DNA of 64,000 nt from Baylisascaris procyonis (taxonomy: Eukaryota > Nematoda > Chromadorea > Rhabditida > Ascarididae). The stretch is from NCBI GenBank assembly GCA_037389465.1, contig JAZARR010000089.1, forward strand, positions 2,170,001-2,234,000, written 5' to 3'. How positions within the stretch are numbered: position 1 is the first letter of the stretch; each line of letters starts with the position of its first letter. The position numbers were made by a program, and so were the translations under genes. Positions 23,764 through 39,779 of this stretch are shown piece by piece. Under the pieces are notes generated by a model that worked only from the letters and a program-made list of their open reading frames with translations, did not search any database and was not told where the DNA came from.

Positions 23764-24452
23764 GATATATTCTGTCTTTGACTGGAAGCAAATTGATCTA
23801 TTGAACTATTCAAATCGTTCTTCACATTTCACACGTACTCAATACGTGGTTGAAAGATGGTTGTTGTCTTAAATTTAAGATTATGTATGTGAATGCTTTA
23901 TAGAAAAATGCCGGTTTTTGTAGATTTATTTATGCAAAAATAAACTTTTTGCAGCATTCTTTTATTCAAAAGAAATTTTTTCGTCTAATATAACTCCACT
24001 ATGAATCGAAATTTTTTTTTTTTTTTTAAATAATATAAATAATAATTTTTACAAAAGATTTTCATGAATAATTTCTGCAACTTGTTGCAGCATTCAATTT
24101 TCAAATTTTATCAATTTTAATATCTAATATGATTGCGAAATTTTTGCATTCTTGGTATGTAATTAGTGATAAGCAAGTTTTCGGTATTTTCGAATTGTGT
24201 GATGATGATGAAAATACAAGTAGTTGGACATTTATTTATGTAGAATTTTTAGCACACCCCTATCTCCCGAGGTGATTCGATAATATGCTCATCGAATGAT
24301 TTAAGCGTCGAATTGGTCCATTTCTCATTGGCGATGCTTATCTAAGTTGGCGATTTCTTTTAATAACCTTTTTTTGATTTCTTATTCGGTTTGACGGATT
24401 TTTCAGATGAAATGAAAAAATGAGGATGTGTTATAGCACAAATGTGTTATTA

Positions 24453-24548
24453 TAACATATTTCTTTGTTATCTACGAAATCGAATACAATAGATGTGAAA
24501 AATTATGTAAAAAAAAAAAAGTTGTTGTAATAACACATTTCTATGTTA
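24453..24548. repeat. Pair of TAACA-N8-TGTTA modules, copy 1
   Basis: Two 18-bp dyad modules (24453-24470 and 24531-24548), each TAACA, eight bases resembling YATTTCTW, then TGTTA, 60 bp apart. A related pair occurs at 61832-61891. Confidence 0.7.
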
Positions 24549-25319
24549 GACATAGCGTTTATTGCGAAATCACGCTGACTAAGAATAAGAAAATCAACAT
24601 GTAATTCAATCATTTGATGAAATTTTGAAATGATTTCTATAGCCATACTACGATAGCATAGAGGGAGAAGGGAGGGGAAGAGGGAGAGAGAGAGAGATGC
24701 TCACACAATGGCCACCAAATTACGGCACATGAAAATCGTCTAAAAGGATAATCGGTGCATTTATTATTTACTAATGGGTACTCAATTGGGACTGATTTTG
24801 TGAGGTATGCGAAGCTTTTCACCAATCTTAAATCAATTTTCAATTCTCAAAGCAATAACCGTAATCATAATTTGCCCCTGAGGATCTAAACATCAATGCT
24901 TATCCCAATCTTGGTGATTTCAAAAATTTTATGCGCTAATGCTAGGTCGTTCTTCTTGAGCGCTTTAAAGCTACGAAAAAATTTCCATTATTTTCTTGAT
25001 TGTCATGTAAATCTATAGATCTTATTTCATCCATCCTCATAAATGCCTTCAAATGAGGGCATATTAGCGCTTCGATTTACTGCTTCATCAAAAGAGAAGA
25101 GGCTTTTAAGTTTAAAAACCCGCCTTTCCCTCTTTTTTGGGAGTAAATTTTTTTGACCAAAATCATTTTTGAGACTTTTTTTGCCTACTTTTATCGGAAG
25201 AAAGGGTACATATCACTTCATTTTAGCTCTAATAATTTATTTATTTCCTATTCTCCTCAAAAAGCACTCAGTCCCGTACCTCTCTTCTTCCCTACTCTTT
25301 TAAGTTATGATTTAATGAA

Positions 25320-25810
25320 GCTCTATTAGAAGAACCCGGATAAGTAGGCATACCGTGCCGCAGGGATATCTTCCAACGAGGCTCACATCTACTGTCCAAG
25401 GGAAAGTAATTCCTGGATTTCTCGCCAATATTTCTGTCGGGATAACATCCCCAAATCTCTTCAGGATGTGATTCCCGTTCCTCTAAACCTTTCGCCCATT
25501 TTTCCTTCCTTCGCCCTCGCTGCTCTCCTTCCCACCTCCTACACTCTCTATCAAATCATCATCAATGGCCAATCTCTCAGGCGGAAAAACATGCGAAGCA
25601 AGGCGGCCTCTCCCCTTTCCCCCCCCCCCCTCATAGCTTCACTTTTTCCCTTCTACTTTCCTATCTGAATTCCTTTCCAATCAACTCGTTTCCCGAGAGG
25701 ATCCTCTCATGTGAAATCGTTCCTCGGATTTTTCTCCCCTTTCGGGATCTTTGTCACCCAGATTTTTCTCCCACCGACCGTTTCCATTGTTGAAAATTGT
25801 CTCCCCAGTA
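25320..25810. other. GC-rich, pyrimidine-biased island
   Basis: About half G+C over nearly 500 bp, with long C/T tracts including a run of 13 C near 25618-25632. An open frame at 25468-25668 follows CTCTTCAG but is Pro/Leu/Ser-biased as expected from C/T-rich DNA. Whether it is a regulatory region, an old repeat or coding is undecided. Confidence 0.4.
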
Positions 25811-27293
25811 GCACACTATAGATCATCAATTGCAAATAGATCAGAAAAAGTAACATAAGTAATCGAAGCAGCGTATTTCCGCATTGTTTTATTCTTCCTG
25901 AATTATGGTACTTCTCATGAGATCTTCTAATCGAAGATCGATAGAATATAAACTTGCTAATGATCCCGCAGTGATTGCCTAGGCAAAGCTTTTATATTGT
26001 GATAGGTGCAAATAAAATATCATCTAATAGGCGTTGTTTGCAATGCTCTAAGGAGCATTATTTCGATCGATTATCCAGACGAATGAGTCACAGCTGGTTT
26101 TAATTTGCGTTCATCTAGATATTCTCCTGCATAATTTGTTTTCTCATGTTTGTTCGGGTATCGTATCATCTCGAATAAAACCCCTCGAATATCTTAGTCG
26201 CTAAAGATTTCAGAAGAGGAAATAGTTATACAAAAGAGAGGGCGAAATTTTCATTTAAAGAAATATTACGAAATATTATCTTTTTTTATAGTTTCGGAAG
26301 GCTGTGGTAATGATAATTTAGTAATAATATGCAACGAATTTATGCAATAGTTTGCAAATTTACGACGGTACATATATATTTTATCCTCTTCCTGTAATTG
26401 ACTTTTCGTTTGACCCGATTTAAGAACTGTTGCACCTATAATTAAAGAGAGGAATAAAGCCAAGTCTAAGCAACCTATAATGGCACTTATTATATCGTGG
26501 TCTATGAATGCGTTTACTGAAAAGCAGATACGAATAGCTTAAATTTCCAACCTGAAATACTATCCAGAAGGTGTATGCGGAAATTGAATCGTAAGAATAG
26601 TGCTGAGAATTTCGATTACATTCATCATGAAGAGAGCATTTCGTTCACACAACAAAATTCTTATAATGGTGAATAAAAAAAAAGCGAACCCATCATTCAA
26701 CCGTTTCGTAGACGTCAATAATGAGTTTCTTGAACGAAGAATATTTACTTGGTTGTACCGCAGTAATACTAAGTATAGATTTATAGATGTGCAAATTTTT
26801 TTTTTGCAGTTCTGTGATCGAGTGAATGACTAATTGAGAGATTTGACGAAGTAACAAACAAGTCTATTGGTTTTTGGATTGATGTCATTCTTACACCGAT
26901 TGTGTTCGCATTTGTTTCTTGTTTCTGCAACCGTTGTTCAACTCTCGTGGATTGCCGTTGATTGGTAGGGCATTATAACAATAAAGATGAAAAGATGCCG
27001 ACATTTTTGTGTGTCAGTTTTTATTATACAGAGATTACCCTCAAATGTTAGTAAGCAGCAATGTTTAATACTTCTGATAAGAGGCCTTCAAATCCATCTA
27101 TTAATTCATATCTTCAAACATTTTCTTCTATGAAAATAGGGAAAACAATTCGATTTTTATGAGCAATCAAACTTTTTCTGCTTTGAATATATTTCATAGA
27201 CGGTTGAATGTTAGTGAATTTTAGGCATCAGCAGAATTAATAGTGCTTGGAATATCAATGAAGTAATACTTGACTCATAGGAAAGACATATCA

Positions 27294-27455
27294 ATGTTCT
27301 TATCTATTATAGAAGTTCGTGACCTCGATGATTGGTTTGTAGTCGTTGATGAAGCCATTAAGAGTACGCGGACAAATGAACTGAACACATTGGTGATGTG
27401 TCTCCGGTCTTTCGCAGTAGATAATTTTACAATTGACGAATTATTTCGCCTAAAA
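27294..27455 (+). CDS. Candidate exon, acidic helical peptide
   Basis: A frame open from before 27270, with an ATG at 27294, reads EVRDLDDWFVVVDEAIKS, then TNELNTLVMCLRSFAVD and ends FTIDELFRLK at a weak GTTTTT donor. A TATTATAG acceptor at 27312 could mark the true exon start. Higher G+C and balanced amino-acid use set it apart from neighbouring frames. A phase-compatible short terminal exon follows at 27673-27699 after TTTCCAG (RLLFFRLD, TGA). Family unknown. Confidence 0.3.
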
Positions 27456-27494
27456 GTTTTTTTTTTTTGAATTCAAAGATTGTGTGATTCAAAG

Positions 27495-27498
<4 letters not shown>

Positions 27499-27564
<66 letters not shown>

Positions 27565-27608
27565 TTATTTATTTATTTGTTTATTTGTTTATTTGTTTAT
27601 TTATTTAT
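27499..27608. repeat. Compound (TA)n-(TTTA/TTTG)n microsatellite
   Basis: TA units to about 27563 pass directly into TTTA and TTTG units. The same order occurs at 38745 and 53373. Confidence 0.97.
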
Positions 27609-27699
27609 ATAATTACATGTTTATGTAAAATTGAATGCTCAGTTCCAGCATTTGCTTTTGTTTGATTTCCAGCGTTTACTTTTCTTTCGGTTAGATTGA

Positions 27700-30234
27700 G
27701 CTCAAAGTTGAAATATTTGAAACCGGAATTTGTTGGTGCATTTTCATGTGACTTTTATGTTTTTTTTTTATTAAGTTTTATGTGTTTTTAATGGGTTGTG
27801 AGGTTTTAATCATGAAACTTTTCTAATCACAAGCTCAACTCTTTTCAACCATAAGTTGATTATAACTTCGCCTTTCTGTCACCATAATAAAAGATTTATA
27901 TTATCCTTTGAAATTTGCTTCGCCAAACCAGTTCGATCTGCGCGTTGGATGATTCAGCCGGTATGTGACAGTTGGCGATGATAAAATTTTATCGAGAGAT
28001 GGACTTGACCATATCACTTCTGATCATTAAAATATGACGCTCAAAGATACATTGGCGAAACCGATTTAATCAATCAAATTTTATACGAATCAAATTTCAT
28101 TGATACATTATAAACGATCTATAAGATAGAATTCAAACAATTTTTACTTGCCGCATGAACGATTAATGATGCGAATTCAATGTGATCAACTCTATAATTG
28201 GTGCGTAAAAAATAACAAATATAATTATTTAAATTAATTTTGGGGAAAACGACAATTTCATAGCAAATAAGCAATTGCTCTCGAGAATTTAATTATTCTT
28301 TAATTAATTCGATACGAATTGAATTTCATAAGAGCGATTTGCTAATAATCTCCTAACACGCTTAATTACTTATTTCTATTCTTCAAATATTTGCACATGG
28401 TTGCTTATTTCAAAGGGATGGAAAAAGGTAACTAGTTCAGCCGTTCGAGATTTGATGGACTCTAGTAGTTCCCAAGGACAACCTTTAAATACAGGAAGTC
28501 CAGACTTCTTAAAATAACTTGTAAAACATTTCAATCATAGAATTGCCTCCTCATCACGCTTCTTCATTGTGGCTATGATTGACTAATACGATAGTAATGA
28601 GCGGAAGAATATGATGAGAGGTGTATAGTATAATATAATTCGTCATCAATGCAAATTTCTATTCGAAGGTTATTATGAGTGTGGATGATTGTTATCAAAA
28701 AAATGTCAACCGTTATTGTTTTTTCAATGGTCATTTGATCGCTCTCAAGGTCACTCTTACGCATCATATATTACAGCTCTCTTACCTCACTCTCACAATG
28801 AATTATTGATTTGTTTTCATGATGAGCTATTTAGCTGCAAACGGGACGTTCTTATGTGCTATATAGTAAACACCGTACTATCAGTGTATTTGACCGGATC
28901 CTACAGTACACCCATCATCACCTACATCTAAGGACTATCTCAGTGATGCCATTCTGTCTTATATTCGTTTTGAAGAGGCGCTAAAAATAGCAGCACTATA
29001 TTTTTAGGAAACTTTGTGTTCTTTTTGTGTGAGTAAAGCGAATAAAAAAATTTTTGAATATTTTACGAATATAAAAGAGACGGGTGTATAAAATTGAAAA
29101 TATAAAAAGCATATCAATGCTTGTGAATATAACCTAAGGAGCAAAAAAAAGATGCATAGGAGGCATTTCTACATCACTGAAATGGAAAAAAAAAATTCCT
29201 TTAAAACGGATCAATACAGATATTTCTCAGATATACAGTAGTTTGAATAGCTCCGATCCTTATTGATCCTTACAGCGAAATCAACACTGAAACTGATCGA
29301 TTCATTTCTGGCAAGAAGAAATCACTCTAAGGCAAAGAATCTAAACATTCCTTACTGAATGATTTCATTATTTATTTCGTATGACATCTCTTTATTTGCC
29401 TTATCTCTCTCTCTTTTCTCTCTTTCTTTTTTTGCATTATTCTTTAACTTCTGTAGACGTCGAAGAGATCTTCAACATTGTTATTTGATAACGTTTCCTT
29501 CTACCATCCATAATAAGCACTATTTAAGATCCTAGCATATAAGCTCTCTTGTTTAATTGCTTGATTTTTTTTCAATTATTACAAAAAACCACTTCTGATG
29601 AAAAGTTGAAATTTCCATTTTTTCAAATTCATTTGAAAATTTAAAAAAATTTTTTCCAGCAGAATTTTCGCGAAATTTCTCATTGGATATTACTTGGCCG
29701 TCTAATTGTTCGATAGTAATTGATAAATTAAAGAATAAAATCCATAATTTTATTTCAGGCAGTCACTTCTTGGCAACAAAGATTAGCCTTCATCAGTCAT
29801 TATTAATCGTAATTCTTTTCAACTGATCATTGGTGCTATTCTTTCACGATATTTTTTTTTTTTCAAAAATTGCAGTCATGAGAGATAACGTTAAACCCGA
29901 TATCCACATATCACAACGAGATCTTTTGCATTTAAGCTATTTGCATTTCATTCAGCTCAAATATTGCAGCTATATAAATTTTACAAGAAGGAATGAATTG
30001 TTGATATTTATTTAATATTATTCAGAAGTTAACATCGTATGGCACTGATGACTAGAACATCATAAACTTTTACATTCATATTTAATGCATCCAGTATGGA
30101 AAGCTTTCATATTTTTAAAGGTTTGGAAAAATAGGGAATTACACTTTTTACCTCAATCCATTTTTACCCCTTCTTCGCCCATAAAATCGTCATAAGCTGT
30201 GAACTGCATTTTTCGTATACAAATATAAATATGA
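27700..30234. other. No clear gene
   Basis: AT-rich. Two weak plus-strand items: 29760-29807 after TTTATTTCAG (AVTSWQQRLAFISHY, stop), and an ATG at 29878 two bases after AAATTGCAG opening 45 codons (MRDNVKPDIHISQRD start). Neither could be linked to other exons. Confidence 0.4.
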
Positions 30235-30312
30235 CATAAATATAAATATAAATATAAATATAAATATAAATATAAATATAAATATAAATATAAATATAAA
30301 TATAAATAAATA
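30235..30312. repeat. (ATAAAT)n hexamer repeat
   Basis: About twelve copies of a 6-bp unit. Leu-Tyr frames reading through it on the minus strand are artefacts. Confidence 0.97.
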
Positions 30313-33300
30313 TATCCTAATGGAGTCATTACTAACGTGCATTTGAATAGTAGAATAAACGCAGAACGAAGCATTTTTGATGTATTTTACATAAACATGC
30401 GAATGACCGATTTAGCTACGACAAATAGACCCTCAGCACTAATGATAGAATGTTCTCATTCGAGAAACTATTTTAAAAAACAATTAACTCAGAATTAAGC
30501 ATTCTTTTCAATTATCAACATTCCACAACAATTTATTTCAAATTTTATTCACTGTATTTAATTCAATCAATGAATTCAAATTATTTAAGATTATGCATAT
30601 TGTGTATTTAAGTATCAATCATCGAATACGACGATGACCTTGTGAGTTGACGATAGTAGTGAATTCGATAATTGTTGTATTGTTGAGCTGTAATGGGCAG
30701 TTGGTGCATTCTTGCAACGAAAAACGTCAACGATGTGAGTTGCTCACTCAGAAAGGACATTCATTCATTATAGAACCACTCATTGATTTACATTCAATCG
30801 ATTTTTGTCTATTTCTTTACACTAAATGTATTTTAATTTCACAAATTTAAACGCATTTATAAATGATGTAACTCGTTTTTATACAAAACGAATACATTGT
30901 GAATATTATTCAGCTGTCCATCAAATTGTTAGTGATTTAAATTATTTTAATAATATCAATAAATTGTGCAATAGAGAAGACATACAGTAGTGCTTCATCA
31001 GACCCCCCCCCCCAAATGCAGCAGTCATATGGAAAATATTCATATTTTTGTAATGCATAATTTAGGTGGGCAACGCTACTCCAAATATCACTCAAAATGG
31101 GGCAAATTATTGAAAATGATAAAGAGTTTCGAATAGAAGCAATCGAATTAAATGCATCGATTATTTTCTCTGTCTTCTTCTTCTTGATTTGAAATGAGTA
31201 TTATTGATTCGTATGCAATGCAAATTTTATCAACAAAAAAAAAAGTATTATCAAATAGGATTCGAGGAGTTTTCAAAACCTTTGAGCATAGGAAATATCG
31301 ACATGAGTCATACGACTCATTCTTTCGTTGAAAGCAAATGTGATAAAATCGTTGCTGTTTCTTATCAGTAAGAAGACAACGGTTACAGCCAAATAAAGAA
31401 AGTTGAACTTTGAATTTTTTTTGATATTTCACGAACCACCCACAAAGGTCTACGAGCGATACGTATTCCTTAATGATAGAAATTGGAATCACTATAGAGA
31501 ATGGGTAGATAAGGTGAAGGGGGGTGGGGATGAGGGGTAAGAGTTGGGGAATAGAGTATAAACTAGCAGTGGGAAGGATCCCCTTTCTATGAGGGCAAAA
31601 CCAGAAGTGAACAGTCAGTCTCCTCGCGTCTCGACCTATGCGTGCGCAAGGGGTCTGTCTAATGTCTCTGCAGATGCCGTGCTCTCGTCAACCGTTCTGC
31701 AATTCCATTGTGCCGCGTTGCGGGTCCATATAGTGGCGCGTTCGTATTTCCCTTTGCTACAAAACTCCTCAACACTATGCGGTCAGTTGTTGTCCTTCCC
31801 CCTTATTCGTTCTTTTCCTATTCCATAGACAGCTAATCTCGATCTCTTCTAGTATATCCCATTTCCGTTGTTTTAAATTTGGCAGTTTCATTACCGCTGC
31901 CTAAATCCCATAAGGAGGTTCATCTGGCCGAATAAGGGAAGGTGAAGGGAAGGGAGGGGAGGGAGAGCTGGGCGTGAGAATGGCTTCCTATTCTTTTCAA
32001 GAGCCCACAATAATGTTAACGATTACTCCTATAATTTCTCCCAAATGATATAATATTTTTATGTACCATTATGAAAACTGTATTTGATAAACGACGTTGA
32101 ACTTTGAATTTTTTTTGTAAAGAATATTACAAAAAATTTTACTGTTATCGATGAAAAAAAACAATGTTTTCTCTTCAAATTCTATGCCAAAGATTTCTCA
32201 AATTTTCCAAAAAAAAAACTTTCAAAGTTAGCGATCGTTTTCTAAATTAATGAATTTTTTCTTTGCCTTATATGATCAGTATTTTATTTATTTATTTTTT
32301 TGCTATTCATATCAAATTCATCGACAAAAAAAAAAAAAGAAATCGATTTATGAAGATCACCGCGCTCATAGTTAATGAGAAGGTTCGACTTCAGGTGAGA
32401 ATCTATCAAATAATTTGTGAGATAATATTCCGATATTGCTAAGTCTAATGGATTCGTATATTTGATTTACATTTTAGAACACAAATAACCACTAATCTAA
32501 TCCATTTCCATAACGATAATTTAGGTTGAAATTTTTTCTCCGTGAAAATTTTCCAATTCTAATTAAAAATTTCCCAATCAATTCATCTAATTGTTTATTA
32601 AAACTCAAATTCTTACGTTTTTTGAAGAAATTTCTTAGAAACGAATATTTTTTTTTCGCAAATTTTTGTAAAATTCCATCACAATATGACATTTGCATTT
32701 CGAGATTTATTGGATCGGTCAATGTTTACAACGTTTACAGACCTACTAGATGGATGCATTTTATTGTAAAACAATTGTTTCGTTCACTATTACATCATTC
32801 ACTAATTTGCTAGCAAAATTCGAAAAAATGCACTTTAAGTTAAATCTTTTGCATAATTTTGCAGTAAAAATTTATCACTGGAATAGATGAAAAAGATGAA
32901 TTAAAAAATTTAAAAAAAAAAGAGATAATAAGTATAAATAATAAAAGTAATAAAATTCAATAGGAAAAACTTAAGTAGTAACGTGGAATAGTGAACAGTA
33001 TATTTGCAGTATTGAGTATCCTAGTTCAATCGCTCTTTAACGCTTAAATTTCCGAGTAAAAGAGCGATATTTGAATCGCCTGTTGAAGTGGAGCTGCTGT
33101 GATGGGCAATAGCGCTTTACTGCAATGCAGTCATCATATAAACTTAGCCATCTTAACTATTTTACATTTTATTATTAATCTCGAAATATCGTTTCTAGCA
33201 ACATATAGTACCCCATGGGCGTTTATTTTATTTTTTTCTCTTTTTCCCATATATTATAAAAATATACTGAGGATTAAACGTTTTCTATGTGTGTATTATG

Positions 33301-36300
33301 AGTTTCGATTTGGGTGAAAATTTAACTTGAGCCATTCATTTAAATGTTATTTTGTTTTAAAAAATTATATAAAATATTATTTTATTTTGATTTTTAATCT
33401 GTGTATGTAAAATTAAACTGTTATTTATGTTATTTATAATCATGTTATCCAAAAAGAAACATGTTTTAAAAAGTTATGTAAAAAATCAAAAAACAATTGT
33501 TTGTTGTTTTTTTGAAAGTCTCACTCTTCGCTTATATTACTTATAAAATCCTATTATAAACTAAAATTTCCTCAATTTAAGTAAAAAAAAAAAAATTCTT
33601 CGCAAGAAATTCGTTGAAGATCATAGCATTCTGTCCCTAAGTGATTCCCCACCTAAGTGATGCATTCTATCCCCATCTATGTGAAATGCAATGAGCATTT
33701 GAAATAATCCATGTGCGCTAATAAATTCGCATCATACAACTGACAAATTCAACGCTTTCATGCATAAAATCTTTGAGTGATTCGTCATCGTCTCAGTTGG
33801 GGTATTAGAATAATCTAAACATTATTGCTATCGACCCATTCCGAATGCATCAATTCCATAATTATGCAATTTAGTCAACATATTTAAATTATTTTAATAA
33901 TATTATTGAAATGTGATGTCACTTTTTAAAATGCTTTCGAGGAAAATATGATATTATTAACTGAAATATCAATTAACTAGATAACAATGAAGTGAGTATT
34001 TATATTTCTTCAATTCTTAAACAGTTATTTAAAAATGATTGCTTTAAACATTGTTAACAATTTTATTTGTGAACTTATGAATGCTGATAGCAAATATAGC
34101 CATTTGACTATCTCTTTAAGGTGTTTCACGTAAGATATATATTTAGATATCTAGATTTTTCTAGATTCTGGATTATTTAATAATCTAGATTATTATCTGG
34201 ATTATTCCAAAGAAATACAGCAATAATAATTTCTAAAAATTTTCAAATTTTGCATATATCTGCATTTCAAGTATTTTTTTAAATGATGTGAAGGGAAATG
34301 GGAAAAGTTGGAGAAGAACGTATAGTATAGAGGGAAAGGGAGAAAAGTGCAATGAAGGGGATATGGCTATGAAAATTATCATCAATGATTATCATTCTTT
34401 TATGCTAACTTTTTTGTAAATTTTTATTGAATGCAAATAATATAATATAAAATTCTCTTTAATTTTCATTTAAATAAAGTAATTACTGCAAGATTATTAA
34501 CAAAGCTTTAATCGTTTCAAATAAATCCCCCAAAGAATTGTGCTTTCCATTAGTCAGTCAATTTAACGGCTTTTGATTGTTACAAATAATTGTGTTATCC
34601 GTGTTGCAAATTCAAGCGTAGTCAATCATGTCCATTTTTCACATGCCACTCAAAGATCAAAGAATATTGCCTTTATTATACCGCTACAAAATAAAAACCT
34701 AGCGATCTAGTAGAATGAATTATCGTTATAAAACCTCTGCGGTTGGCCCCGTAATTCCTATCGCAATACTCCTATATAATTGATTAAATATTTACTTGTT
34801 TTAGTTCAATGATATGAGTTTATTTTCGATTTGAGCAATAATAAATCTAAAACAATAATAAATCTAAACAAGTTAGATAGGTTTACATTGGTTGCTGCCA
34901 CAACGCGTAAGTGATAGCGATATAGTCGAATATATCGTTGTTTTATAATATTCTAGAAATGTAAATAGATAGAGAGAACTGAGGGGAATGGAAAGAGGGA
35001 AGCTTCATCGATTCGTAGCTTTTTAAAGGTGATATAGTCAAGAGGGAAAAGTGTAAATGATAGGAAATGAAGAAAATTCAAAAAAAAAAAAAAAAACCCT
35101 GCAAATCCATCTTTTGTTTTCTAATTGGAGTCACTCATTCGCTAGCTTTCAGAGATTTTTTTTTTCTTCTAGCAATATCTTTGAATGTATACAAGTTAGT
35201 ATAGAAGTGGAACAACGTTATATTCACTTCAATCATCAAACATTCATTTATTTTCTATGGCTATGAATATAATTTTCTTCTCCAATGATATAACGAAAAG
35301 AAATTGAATTAATAGTGACACATTGTTGAAAGGTGATAGAAATAGGTGGACTAGAATAGACTCGTTGCTGCACTATTACAACGCAAATAGTAAAATCGCT
35401 TTTTCGAGAATGTTGAAGTTTATGATGAGAAACAGAGTGCGAGCGAGTTTTTTTCCTGTGGGAAGTGGGGATGGGGAACTTTTATTTGAAAATTTATTCA
35501 ACAAATAACAAAATAACGATAAAGAAATTCCATTTCTATTTATCAACTCTTCAACGTTGAGAAATTGCCCATAGAAAAGAACTTCATTTCAGACTAAATA
35601 ATTTTCAGAGCTTATAAAGGAAATTTTCCTCTCAGGTACTATCTTCTAGCCTCATATAAAAAAATTTTTTTTTGTTTAATTTATCTCAATTCCAATTAAT
35701 TTCTATTTTAGTTCAATTTATAACGTTGTCAAATGTCTTAAAGGGTGACATACTTAAATTCTTATCGAGAATCATTTTTATCGGCACTTTTCTCTCACCT
35801 ATCATTAATCATAATTGATAACGATCGTCAGAGAAAGCGGCGAAACTTATTGTGCTCTAGGGATTGATATCCTTGAAACGATCTTCGATTAAAACGAAGG
35901 GAAGAGGGAGAGAGAGGGAATACTTTCTGATTCAGATGGGGTAAACCCTCAAAAATAGAAACATTCACACTATATATTCGGCGATCCTTCCTGATCGCTC
36001 CAAACGCTTTTCCATGGTCAATAATATTTGCAATGCATTTTCTAGTGCACAATTAGCCAGATGTGCAATGTGCCGATGATATGCTTTGTTTAGGTGCGAA
36101 TATCGATGCGTTTATGTGCAGAATGAATTTGCATATCTGATTAGCATGTGTCTATTGATTGATCATATGTCTATCTCATCCATATTTTTGATTGTTGAAA
36201 ATTTCATTGCATTTTGAGTTAAAACTATGCAATCATCCATTTAATGTTGATTGTGAGAGTAAATCGTTGCATTAGCTGAATAAATTTCAACTTCAATTAA

Positions 36301-37163
36301 CCTCATGTCAAATTAATCACTCATGAATATTTGTTCTACGTTCTAAATCGGAGCAATCATAATAGCTGATTTTTCTTAAACTTTATAAAGCTTTAAAATT
36401 ATCAGTTTTATTTCAACATAGACAAAACCACCCGGCTGCCACTATTTGATGATTCTAAATGATGATAGGCATATTTGACAACTTATTTTTTATCAGAGAT
36501 TTTCGTTGCTCTTATTTCTTCTTTATTTTGCGAAATTTAAAAGTTATAGCCATATCGGTCTTTTGAATTGAGCACAATTATTTCCAGATAGGTGATTTAT
36601 ATTTTTTTCTTATTTCAAATAGGCGGTTTTATTTTCCTATTTCCTGATAGATTATTTATATTTTCCACAATCTATTAAATAAATTATTATTTTCTCAGCA
36701 AATAGTAGAGAGATTTTAGTGCTATAAACGATATATTGTGTGCTATAGCGATAGTCGATAAAAGAAATAAAAGTGATTTAGAAACCGGTTTGTATTGAGG
36801 AATGGAGGGGGGTGCTCGTCTCCGCCTTTTCCTAGTGTTCATTCGTTCTTCGTTGATCGACATTAATGTCCTCCATTTTGCACGCGTACCAACATTGAAG
36901 TATCCTTCATCAATGACACGTGTCTTAGCCCCTTACCCTCTATTCTCACCTTTATGTTCTCTTCCTTAGCGCTATTTCATCGCTTTGCCTAACATATTTC
37001 GTCAGTATTCATGAAATGTTAGTTTATAAAAACTTAACAAGACAGCGGGAAAATATGTCTGCAAATGATGATGCATCGAACATTTCTATGGAATCGTTTT
37101 TTTTTTTTAAATTTTTATTTTTGTAATAAGATAATTATTGCTGTCATAAACTTATAACGCTTT

Positions 37164-37166
<3 letters not shown>
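30313..37166. other. Long stretch without a supported gene
   Basis: Contains a 114-codon minus-strand frame (31148-31492, GTG start, Cys-rich, ending EEEDRENNRCI) within chance expectation for length, G-rich tracts near 31519 and 31945, an 18-bp palindrome at 34178-34195, and a plus-strand frame at 35323-35508. None has splice or family support. Confidence 0.4.
34178..34195. repeat. 18-bp perfect palindrome
   Basis: TAATAATCTAGATTATTA, within a short cluster of CTAGAT repeats (34150-34200). Confidence 0.85.

Positions 37167-37206
<40 letters not shown>
37167..37206. repeat. (TA)n microsatellite
   Basis: About 20 TA units. Confidence 0.97.
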
Positions 37207-38935
<1,729 letters not shown>

Positions 38936-39779
38936 TGCAGATCAGTAAAATTTTTCTTTCAAATGCCCTCAAAAAATTGAAGTCGCATTTTCCTTAAAAC
39001 TTGACGACTCTATTAAAATATGTGATTGACTGATTAGTAATTCATTAAAACAGGTGCTTTAATAAAAGGTGTATAGGACAACTATTGAATATGATATGTG
39101 ATGCTTCGATGTAATAGAAAACGACTTGTTATTTCTTTTTTTTTCACGAATAGATAATCAAAGCAAATATGCACGAAGATAAAGCCAAAATACTATATAT
39201 GCAAAAAATACGCTATCCATTTATGATAATTATTCGAGATTCATCAAAATTAGCATATTCAAATGAGTTAAGTACACATTAAACAATTAAAACAAAGAAA
39301 GTTTGTTATACCATCAAGTTATCATCAAGCATTCTCGATGAAATAGGATTAAAGCGATAGATTCATTGCGCCTATTGAAGTTTACGTATTTCAGTGGTCA
39401 TTTTTGTGCAAATAGTGAAGTAATTAATGCTAGGATGGAGCGCGATTTTCTTACACAAATTCCATATGCTATTGTATTATTAATGATACGAATGGTGCTA
39501 ACTCTTTTTTTATTTTAAGGATCGTCATCCAAATAGATTTCTATCACAAATGTCCCATATTTCTAATGTTTTTTTTCATTTATAAAGTGCATCTTGGATG
39601 GAGAGATTTTTTTTTTTGCTTGCATCAATCTGCATTCTGGAAAAATATTTATGAGCGTTGTCCTTTTCAATATTAAATTACGATCGTTTTTAAATTGAAT
39701 TTCTATTAAGACTACGATCATCAATAGATTAAAAAAAATTTTTTTTCATTCTATTTCCATTTTTTTTGGGCGACACAAT
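38936..39779. other. No gene seen
   Basis: Only a short open piece after TTATTGCAG (38941-38996, [18 protein letters not shown] then stop) stands out. Confidence 0.4.

Larger units (their letters stand above)
23764..27293. other. Intergenic stretch with a GC-rich pyrimidine island
   Basis: Apart from the TAACA modules (24453-24548) and the GC-rich island (25320-25810), no gene is evident. A frame ending after TTTTTTGCAG (26600-26833) is Lys/Arg/Phe-rich and unsupported. Confidence 0.4.

Noticed and set aside
23252..23791. Two related convergent proteins encoded by the inverted-repeat arms
   Set aside because: The arms are 96% identical DNA, yet four of five differences change amino acids, and neither frame has a true start or a family; fold-back DNA is the simpler reading.
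27225..27262. Small exon ending at GTAATA before the 27313 segment
   Set aside because: Its open frames do not match the single open phase of the following exon across the 50-bp gap.
31589..31828. 79-codon frame in a moderately GC-rich patch
   Set aside because: Starts without splice or promoter context and no family recognised; composition alone explains its length.
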